12,440 nt of DNA. Origin: JBCCMB01 sp039026555. Lineage in GTDB: Bacteria; Pseudomonadota; Alphaproteobacteria; Caulobacterales; Hyphomonadaceae. The first letter of the stretch is position 1; each line of letters begins with the position of its first letter. The stretch is from NCBI GenBank assembly GCA_039026555.1, contig JBCCMB010000079.1:1-12440 (forward strand). The letters are read 5' to 3'. Positions 1 to 5,750 of the stretch are shown in pieces. Position numbers and translations under genes: made by a program. The notes under the pieces were generated by a model, which did no database searches, was not told the origin of the DNA, and saw only the letters and a program-made list of their open reading frames with translations.

Positions 1-958
1 CCTGGTGCAAGATAGCGGTATACGTCTTACGCCTCGCCATTACGCCTATCTGAAAATATCGGAAGGCTGCAATAATCGCTGCACCTTCTGCATCATCCCG
101 AGCCTTAGAGGCAATCTCGTCTCACGCCCGATCGATCATGTGCTTCGCGAGGCGGAGCAATTGGCCAAGGCCGGCGTCAAAGAATTGCTGGTGATCTCGC
201 AGGACACGTCTGCTTACGGCGTGGACGTCAAATACGCGCCTAAGACGTGGCGGGATAAGGAGCGTCACACGAGCTTCTACGATCTTTGCGACGGGCTCGG
301 AGAGCTCGGCTTGTGGACGCGGCTGCACTATGTTTATCCCTACCCCCATGTGGACAACATCATCCCAATGATGGCGGACGGTAAGATCCTTCCTTATCTC
401 GACATTCCCTTCCAACACGCGGCGCCAAACGTCCTGCGCAATATGAAGCGGCCGGCCAAGCAGGACAAAGTGCTGGAGCGAATTCAGCAATGGCGCCGAG
501 ACGTGCCGGATATCGCCGTGCGGTCTACCTTCATTGTGGGCTTTCCCGGCGAAACAGAAGCCGATTTTGAATTCCTGCTAGACTGGATGCGCGAGGCGAA
601 AATCGATCGCGCTGGGTGCTTCAAATACGAAGACGTTGAGGGCGCGGTTTCGCATACGCTATCCAACCATGTGCCCGAAGACTTGAAGGAAGAGCGCTGG
701 CACCGCTTTATGCAAGTTCAGCAAGAGATCTCGCAGGCGCGCGGCGAAGCGCAAATCGGTCGGACCCTGGATGTTATCATTGATGAGATCGACGAGGACG
801 GCGCGCTTGGCCGCACCTCCGCCGATGCGCCGGAAATCGACGGGTTGGTCCGATTAGATCCGAACGAGGATCTTAAGCCCGGCGACATCGTTAAGACTGC
901 GATTACAGACGCCGACGCGTATGATTTGTGGGGCTATGCGGTTATGGAAGACGCATAG
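1..958 (+). CDS. rimO: Ribosomal protein S12 methylthiotransferase RimO (5' truncated)
   Basis: Radical-SAM methylthiotransferase that adds a methylthio group to the conserved aspartate of ribosomal protein S12. The first complete codon is at 2-4 and 318 residues are present; the gene begins upstream, so the N-terminal domain that holds the second iron-sulfur cluster is missing. The radical SAM motif C-x3-C-x2-C is visible (CNNRCTFC, Cys codons at 68, 80 and 89), set in the RimO signature around KISEGC and IIPSLRG. VISQDTSAYGVD and STFIVGFPGET are also typical of the family. The C-terminal part, including GRTSADAPEIDG, matches the TRAM domain that contacts the ribosomal substrate and separates RimO from the tRNA enzyme MiaB only in detail; the SADAPEIDG wording favours RimO. 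Its 3' end overlaps the convergent neighbour by 25 bp. The GTG at 5 is an internal codon, not the start. Confidence 0.95.
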   Translation, partial: LVQDSGIRLTPRHYAYLKISEGCNNRCTFCIIPSLRGNLVSRPIDHVLREAEQLAKAGVKELLVISQDTSAYGVDVKYAPKTWRDKERHTSFYDLCDGLGELGLWTRLHYVYPYPHVDNIIPMMADGKILPYLDIPFQHAAPNVLRNMKRPAKQDKVLERIQQWRRDVPDIAVRSTFIVGFPGETEADFEFLLDWMREAKIDRAGCFKYEDVEGAVSHTLSNHVPEDLKEERWHRFMQVQQEISQARGEAQIGRTLDVIIDEIDEDGALGRTSADAPEIDGLVRLDPNEDLKPGDIVKTAITDADAYDLWGYAVMEDA

Positions 959-1884
959 GCCCGGCCCATACTCGCAATTGTTTCTTCAAACTCCGCGACC
1001 GTTTCAGAGATGATCTGTGAAACCGGCTTCACCGCATCGATGCGGCCGGCCACTTGTCCGGTGAGCGCGATCGCCGCTTCCATATCGCCGCCAAAGTAGA
1101 GGTCCAGCGCGTTTTGTAGTTCGCTGAATAAGACCTCTGGCGGCTCTTTTTCCAAACGATTGGTGCGGTTGGTGCGCAGCGCGCGCATGGCGGGGCCTTG
1201 TTCGCCGCGCAGCATGACCGTGTCGGTCTCCTCAGCATTGATGATGGAGTTCTTCCAATTGTCGTGAACCGGGCTTTCAGCCGCCGAAACCATGCGCGTG
1301 CCCATTTGCACGCCTTCCGCGCCCAAAGCAAACGCCGCCGCCATTGTGCGTCCATCCTTCACACCGCCCGCCGCAATGATGGGAACGCCGGTGCGTTCCG
1401 CTACGAGCGGCAAGAGCACCATCGTCGCGACATCGCGCGGATTCTTAAAGCCGCCGCCCTCGCCGCCTTCGACGACGAGGCCATCCACGCCGGCCTCCAC
1501 GGCTTTTAGCGCCGCCTTCAGCGACGGGACGACATGAAAGACGATCAACCCCGCCTCTTTCAGCTGTCCGCAATAGCGAGCGGGGTCGCCGGCTGATGTG
1601 GTGACGAATTTCACGCCTTGGTCGACGACGAAAGAGACGATGTCGGGATCACGCACAAAGGCCTGTGCGATGTTGACGCCGAACGGCTTGTCCGTGAGCT
1701 CGCGCATTTTGGCGATTTCGGTTCGAATATTGTCGAGTTCGCCGGACGAGGTTTCGATAATCCCCAATCCGCCTGCATTCGAGACCGCCGACGCCAAAGT
1801 CGAGCGTGCGATCCATCCCATAGGCGCTTGGACGATTGGATAGTCAACGCCCAGCATTTGGGTAATTCGATTGTCAAAGGGCAT
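934..1884 (-). CDS. Nitronate monooxygenase-like FMN-dependent oxidoreductase
   Basis: A 316-residue TIM-barrel flavoprotein of the 2-nitropropane dioxygenase/nitronate monooxygenase superfamily. Visible family motifs are QAPMG (19-23), the phosphate-binding segment AAGGVKDGR (171-179), GAEGVQMGTR (188-197) and the closing GQVAGRIDAVKPV (from 276). In many relatives (nitronate monooxygenases, FabK) the loop after the fifth strand reads GGH and carries a histidine important for catalysis. Here it reads GGEGGGFKN (140-148), so that histidine is absent and the true substrate is uncertain. The ATG at 1884 was chosen because GGGAG lies 8 bp upstream and the family's N-terminus begins right there; the reading frame stays open further upstream but that stretch is low-complexity and overlaps the divergent gene. 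Nearby acyl-CoA dehydrogenase genes hint at acyl-CoA metabolism, but they are not contiguous with it. Confidence 0.88.
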   Translation of the reverse strand: MPFDNRITQMLGVDYPIVQAPMGWIARSTLASAVSNAGGLGIIETSSGELDNIRTEIAKMRELTDKPFGVNIAQAFVRDPDIVSFVVDQGVKFVTTSAGDPARYCGQLKEAGLIVFHVVPSLKAALKAVEAGVDGLVVEGGEGGGFKNPRDVATMVLLPLVAERTGVPIIAAGGVKDGRTMAAAFALGAEGVQMGTRMVSAAESPVHDNWKNSIINAEETDTVMLRGEQGPAMRALRTNRTNRLEKEPPEVLFSELQNALDLYFGGDMEAAIALTGQVAGRIDAVKPVSQIISETVAEFEETIASMGRAYASSITA

Positions 1885-2048
1885 AAGCGAAGCTCCCATT
1901 TTTCGTCGACTTGGAGACGCGACCCTAGGCGCCTGATGAATGCGCCCCAATGGCTGGCGTAGCGGCAGTCCTGCTGAGCTCGACGCTAGCGAATGCGCAA
2001 CACGCCCGATAAGCTTACGTCGATAACCGCTCAATTGGAGATGCGCCC
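1885..2048. promoter_or_regulatory. Divergent intergenic region (164 bp)
   Basis: This gap separates the start of the flavin oxidoreductase gene (minus strand) from the start of the lipoprotein gene (plus strand), so it must hold both promoters. I could not pick out convincing -35/-10 pairs. It holds an 8-bp perfect palindrome, AGGCGCCT (1928-1935). The lipoprotein ribosome binding site GGAG is at 2037-2040 and the oxidoreductase site GGGAG (minus strand) is just upstream of 1884. Confidence 0.4.
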
Positions 2049-2486
2049 GTGACGCTCGCCCGCCTTTCGATCGCCGCCCTTGCGTTCGCCGCCTTGGGCG
2101 CTTGCGCAACGCAACAGCCGCAAACCTGCTCGGCCGAATGGATCAGCGCGCGGTCGCAAGCCGCCTTCGACAATCTGCGCCTTGAAGCGGGCGATGATTT
2201 GGACACTCTCTTAGACTTCGCAAAATCATTCGATGAGGACGGCGCGCCGACCGGGCCGCTCGCCGCGTTCAGATTGATGAATGCGGTCTCTTCGCTTGAG
2301 ACGGTGGCGGAAACCTTTGTCGAGCAGACCAAACCGGATCTGGAGCTCATCGCGCAAGAATGCGACGACCCGCAGCTTATGGCGGACGCATTCTCCGATT
2401 TTCTGCGCGACGAAGGCGCGCCCGACAGCGTGATCGATCTTATCGCAACCCTCGGCGATATCGCCGAGGATCTTGATATCTCTTAA
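2049..2486 (+). CDS. Small acidic lipoprotein, function unknown
   Basis: A 145-residue predicted lipoprotein. The first 18 residues form a short signal peptide (one Arg, hydrophobic alanine/leucine core) ending in the lipobox LGAC with the lipid-modified Cys at 19; the mature part is about 127 residues, acidic and mostly helical by composition. Two further cysteines (27 and 105) could form a disulfide in the periplasm. I do not recognise a domain. The GTG start is supported by GGAG at 2037-2040, 8 bp upstream; an ATG at 2041 is out of frame and too close to that site. The stop codon lies 3 bp from the stop of the convergent acyl-CoA dehydrogenase gene. It stands alone on its strand, between two minus-strand metabolic units, so context says little about its role. 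Confidence 0.8.
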   Translation: MTLARLSIAALAFAALGACATQQPQTCSAEWISARSQAAFDNLRLEAGDDLDTLLDFAKSFDEDGAPTGPLAAFRLMNAVSSLETVAETFVEQTKPDLELIAQECDDPQLMADAFSDFLRDEGAPDSVIDLIATLGDIAEDLDIS

Positions 2487-2489
2487 GCC

Positions 2490-3695
2490 CTACCCCTGTT
2501 TCAGGTCTTCAAACGGGATGTCTTTGTCGACGCGTTGATCTTGCGGCAGGCCCAAAACGCGCTCGGCGATGATGTTGCGTAAGATCTCGTCTGTCCCTCC
2601 GGCGATGCGCAGGCCCGGCGCCCACATAAAGCTGCGCTGGAACAGAGCATCCATCGGGGATTTTTCATCATCTGCGATGATGCCGTAATGATCCTGCAAA
2701 TCGATGCCGGAATTACAGATATCCTGCAATTGGTTGGCGGACAGGATCTTACCGATGGAGTTTTCCGGCCCAGGCGTTTGGCCCTTCGACAACGCCGTCA
2801 TGGTGCGGAATTTGGTGAGCTTGTAACCCTGCGCGTTGACATACCAATCGGCGAGCTTCTCGCGAAACGCCTGGTCCGATAAAGCGCCCGAGACGCGCGC
2901 ATACTCCATCACCTCGCCATAGTCAGGTCCCGGGGAGCCGCCAACGGCCAAGCGCTCATTCATCAATGTCACGAGCGCAACTTTCCAGCCCTGGCCCGGC
3001 TCGCCTAATCGGTCGCTGTCGGGCACGCGGACGTCCGTGAAATAGACCTCGTTGAAATCCGACCCGCCGGACGCTTGGTGGATGGGCCGCGCTTCAACGC
3101 CTTCCTGCTTCATGTTCACGATGAACATGGTGAGGCCTTTGTGCTTCGGTTTTGTAGGGTCGGTGCGGACCAAAACAATGCCGTAGTCCGAATAGTGCGC
3201 GCCAGAGGTCCACACTTTCTGGCCGTTGATGATCCAATCATCGCCGTCGCGGACCGCTTTCGTTTTGAGGCCTGCAACGTCCGATCCAGCGGACGGTTCC
3301 GAAAAGAGCTGGCACCAGATCTCTTCCCCGCGCAGGGCCGGGCGAACATAGCGCGCCTTGTGCGCGTCAGACCCGAACGCGATCACGGTTGGCACGCACA
3401 TCCCGAGACCAATGATAAAAGGAACCGACGGACTGTCGAACTTGCCCTCTTCCTGGTTCCAGATGACCTGCTGCATGGCCGTGCCGCCACGACCGCCCAT
3501 TTCTTTCGGCCAAGTGATCTGGGCGTAGCCATTATCCGCTTTTAGCGCCTGCCAGTCTTTGGCGCGCTTTAGGAATTCGCTGCTGGACATACGCTGACGC
3601 AGCGGCTTATCGCCCTTGGGTTCCAGATGTTTTTCGCAGAAGGCGCGCGCCTCGGCGCGAAACTCCGCTTCTTCTTGGGTGTCGTTAAAATCCAT
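2490..3695 (-). CDS. Acyl-CoA dehydrogenase, catalytic-type subunit
   Basis: A 401-residue FAD-dependent acyl-CoA dehydrogenase, which forms the trans-2,3 double bond in acyl-CoA thioesters and passes electrons to electron-transfer flavoprotein. The middle domain shows CQLFSEPSAGSD (128-139) and WIINGQKVWTSGA (154-166), both FAD/substrate-binding signatures. The catalytic glutamate of the medium-chain enzymes (YEGT near the C-terminus) is replaced by glycine here (AGGTDEI, Gly366). A glutamate is present instead at 247 in LMNERLAVGG, the position used by isovaleryl-CoA dehydrogenase and by FadE26-type enzymes. The start ATG at 3695 has GGGAGA 5 bp upstream. The gene follows the other dehydrogenase gene with a 17-bp gap, so the two are co-transcribed and likely form a heteromer. 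The natural substrate (fatty, branched, steroid side-chain or other acyl-CoA) cannot be read from the sequence. Confidence 0.92.
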   Translation of the reverse strand: MDFNDTQEEAEFRAEARAFCEKHLEPKGDKPLRQRMSSSEFLKRAKDWQALKADNGYAQITWPKEMGGRGGTAMQQVIWNQEEGKFDSPSVPFIIGLGMCVPTVIAFGSDAHKARYVRPALRGEEIWCQLFSEPSAGSDVAGLKTKAVRDGDDWIINGQKVWTSGAHYSDYGIVLVRTDPTKPKHKGLTMFIVNMKQEGVEARPIHQASGGSDFNEVYFTDVRVPDSDRLGEPGQGWKVALVTLMNERLAVGGSPGPDYGEVMEYARVSGALSDQAFREKLADWYVNAQGYKLTKFRTMTALSKGQTPGPENSIGKILSANQLQDICNSGIDLQDHYGIIADDEKSPMDALFQRSFMWAPGLRIAGGTDEILRNIIAERVLGLPQDQRVDKDIPFEDLKQG

Positions 3696-3712
3696 CTCAG
3701 TCTCCCAAAGCT

Positions 3713-4828
3713 TTAAGCGGCGTTCTTGAGTTCAAGCGCGCGAACGAGTTTTTCTTTCCAAATCTTCCCCGACCCGCACTGCACGGACAAAAGTTTGGCG
3801 CGTCGATAGAAAAGATGGCAGTCGACCTCCCATGTAAAACCCATCCCGCCATGGATCTGGATGCCCTCTTTAGAACCGAACCAATAGGCGTCGATCCCCG
3901 CCAATCGCGCCGCGGCGGCCGCTTCAGGCAGCTCCGGCGCGTCGGTGGAAAGCGCCCAGGCGCCGTAATACGCGTTGGACCTGGCGACCTCGTTCTTCAC
4001 CCACATATCCGCCAATCGGTGCTTGATCGCCTGATTGCCGGCGATCGGTTTTCCAAAGGCGTAGCGCTCTTTGGCGTAGGCGGTCGCCTCTTCCAAACAC
4101 CTGACCGCGCCGCCGACTTGTTCGAACGAGAGCAAGACCGCAACGCGATCCATCAGATCCTCATGCAAAGAAGCGCCTTCGCCGGCCCGCCCCAAACGCT
4201 GCGCGCCGGCGCCGTCAAAGGATAAAACAGCGTGATTGCGTGTCGGGTCGAGCGTTCTCAGCGTTTCGCGCGTCACGCCGGCTTGGCCTAAATCCACCAA
4301 GACCCAGCAGGCGCCGGATCCCTCTTTGGCCAGCACAATCGCGAAATCTGCGCAATCGCCGTCCAACACAGGGGTTTTGACGCCTGACAACATCCCACTG
4401 TCGAACACGGTGTCTAGCTTCCCAGCGTCGACGGGCCCGGGGCCCTCGGACGCGGCGTAGCATCCGATCGCCTCGCCGGCGGCGATCTTGGGCAGGTATT
4501 CGGATTTTTGCGCGTCATCGCCAGCGCGTGCGATGGCGTTAGCTGCATAATAGACCGTCGATGAAAACGGGATGGGCGCCAGCGCGCGGCCTAATTCCTC
4601 CGCCAGCACGCAAAGTTCCAGAGCGCCGAGCCCTAGCCCGCCATGCGCTTCGGGAATCGCAACGCCCATCCAGCCCATTTCCGCGACCTCCACCCACAAA
4701 TCCTTGTGATAGGCGGCGCTGTCATCGTCCAACACTTTGCGAACCTGATCCGTCCCGCATTTGTCGGTCAGAAACTTATTGGCCTGCTCCTTCAAGAATT
4801 TCTGGTCGTCGGAAAAATCGAAATTCAT
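3713..4828 (-). CDS. Acyl-CoA dehydrogenase, partner-type subunit
   Basis: A 371-residue acyl-CoA dehydrogenase homologue, first gene of a two-gene operon. The N-terminal helical domain (from MNFDFSDDQ), a degenerate middle domain (YAASEGPGPVD, 124-134, in place of the usual T-E-P-x-A-G-S-D) and the FAD-binding R-Y-x-F-G-K-P-I-x-x-x-Q (255-266) and IQIHGGMGFTWE (323-334) motifs are visible. There is no Y-E-G-T motif; Glu236 (SFEQVGG) falls roughly where the isovaleryl-CoA dehydrogenase base lies but in a different local context. This fits the accessory subunit of FadE26/FadE27-like alpha2beta2 enzymes, which contributes to FAD binding, though an independent activity is possible. The ATG at 4828 is preferred over an in-frame GTG at 4840 because GGGAGG sits 11 bp before the ATG and would overlap the GTG. 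Confidence 0.9.
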   Translation of the reverse strand: MNFDFSDDQKFLKEQANKFLTDKCGTDQVRKVLDDDSAAYHKDLWVEVAEMGWMGVAIPEAHGGLGLGALELCVLAEELGRALAPIPFSSTVYYAANAIARAGDDAQKSEYLPKIAAGEAIGCYAASEGPGPVDAGKLDTVFDSGMLSGVKTPVLDGDCADFAIVLAKEGSGACWVLVDLGQAGVTRETLRTLDPTRNHAVLSFDGAGAQRLGRAGEGASLHEDLMDRVAVLLSFEQVGGAVRCLEEATAYAKERYAFGKPIAGNQAIKHRLADMWVKNEVARSNAYYGAWALSTDAPELPEAAAAARLAGIDAYWFGSKEGIQIHGGMGFTWEVDCHLFYRRAKLLSVQCGSGKIWKEKLVRALELKNAA

Positions 4829-5043
4829 AACGCACGCCACCTCCCTGCGGCTCTATGTATCGCACCTAAAATCTAACTTGGTTGACGCATGCGGAAAGCC
4901 GTAACGCAGCGTCATGAACCGCCATAGCGCTGAACGCGTTCTAAGTTTGGCGCGGCGCACGCCGCATTTGCCACGTCGCGATTCACCGCCCGCTAACTAA
5001 AATGCGATATAAAATCAGGGCAGAATGCAACGAGGACTAGAAG
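4829..5043. promoter_or_regulatory. Divergent intergenic region with several inverted repeats (215 bp)
   Basis: The gap contains the promoters of the acyl-CoA dehydrogenase operon (leftward) and of the unknown gene at 5044 (rightward). Seen in it: TGACGC (4883-4888) with its inverted copy GCGTCA (4909-4914), 20 bp apart; a perfect 10-bp palindrome GAACGCGTTC (4932-4941); GCGGCG-CA-CGCCGC (4952-4965); a GANTC site (GATTC, 4980-4984); and an AT-rich stretch near 5006-5015 (GATATAAAAT) that could be a -10 region for the rightward gene. Any of the repeats could be an operator for a fatty-acid or TetR-type regulator, but none matches a site I can name. Confidence 0.4.
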
Positions 5044-5622
5044 ATGGCCAAAGCCGCGTTTCACAAGAGTCAGCGCGTTTACGTGAAGCCAGTCGGCACC
5101 TGGGCGGTGATCGAAGAAGTTTTACCGCAATGGGTGAAGGGCTTAGACGAGCCGCTGAAGGTTCTCTACGATGTCGGCTTGGGCCGCGAATTCTCGGCCT
5201 CTGAACTCACAGCCGACAAGGCGAAAGGCCCGACCGACGATCTCGCGAATTTGGATGCTTGGCGGATTATGCGCGCGCCCAATCGGTGGAAAACGGCCGA
5301 AGAAGCTGAAAGCCATCCCTATCCGGGCACGCATCCCATCATCGTCACAGACGAAAAAGACTGGGGCGGCTGGCGCGTTCCCAACGCGGAGTATGACCGC
5401 GACCCGGAGAAGATCGAATTCCAAGCGCGCATTATCTGCACGGCGCCGCATTTAATGCGCATGGCCAAAACGCTGGTTGATATCGTCTCTCGCAATCCGC
5501 ATGACGTGCCAAATGATGTTCTGGCGACCGCGAAACAAGCCACCGCGCTCCTACGGCATATCTACGAGACCGAAGCCGCTGCGGAAGCGGGCGAAGCGCC
5601 TGAAACTATGGCGGCGAGCTAA
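5044..5622 (+). CDS. Conserved-looking protein of unknown function
   Basis: A 192-residue soluble protein with no signal peptide or membrane segment. I think I have seen similar proteins in Caulobacter-type genomes but cannot name a family. The first half is beta-rich, beginning FHKSQRVYVKPVGTW (6-20) and LYDVGLGREF (41-50), which looks like a small SH3-like or KOW-like barrel. The central block HPYPGTHPIIV (91-101) and WGGWRVPNAEYDRDP (107-121) is rich in aromatic and proline residues and is the likely functional core. From about 125 to 172 it is helical, followed by an alanine/glutamate-rich low-complexity tail. The ATG at 5044 is supported by GAGG at 5032-5035. It stands alone, with 215 bp before it and 128 bp before pepN, so it may or may not share a transcript with pepN. 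Confidence 0.82.
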   Translation: MAKAAFHKSQRVYVKPVGTWAVIEEVLPQWVKGLDEPLKVLYDVGLGREFSASELTADKAKGPTDDLANLDAWRIMRAPNRWKTAEEAESHPYPGTHPIIVTDEKDWGGWRVPNAEYDRDPEKIEFQARIICTAPHLMRMAKTLVDIVSRNPHDVPNDVLATAKQATALLRHIYETEAAAEAGEAPETMAAS

Positions 5623-5750
5623 CCCTAGGGCGTTTATAAACCTTTTCCGCGAAGAATTGCATCAGAACGGCTTTCCAGCGCCGTCATGTTTCCGATACAT
5701 CCAAAGGGCGTCGTCGATTAGGACGAGCGACGCGCCCAGGAGACATGCGC
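5623..5750. promoter_or_regulatory. pepN leader with a hairpin next to the ribosome binding site
   Basis: A 128-bp gap upstream of pepN. It starts with the palindrome CCCTAGGG (5623-5630) and has TTTATAAA at 5633-5640, which could be a -10 element but has no clear -35 partner. Near the end, GGGCG (5706-5710) and TCGTC (5711-5715) can pair with GACGA (5722-5726) and CGCCC (5733-5737), with six unpaired bases on the right arm. The stem ends at the base before AGGAG (5738-5742), the pepN ribosome binding site. Confidence 0.4.

Noticed and set aside
1885..2109. N-terminal extension of the flavin oxidoreductase by about 75 residues
   Set aside because: The extra stretch is Arg/Ser-rich without family similarity, overlaps the divergent lipoprotein gene, and the ATG at 1884 has a good ribosome binding site and the family's normal N-terminus.
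4829..4840. GTG start at 4840 for the partner acyl-CoA dehydrogenase
   Set aside because: The GTG lies within the ribosome binding site GGGAGGTGG, while the ATG at 4828 begins the normal N-terminus MNFDFSDDQ.
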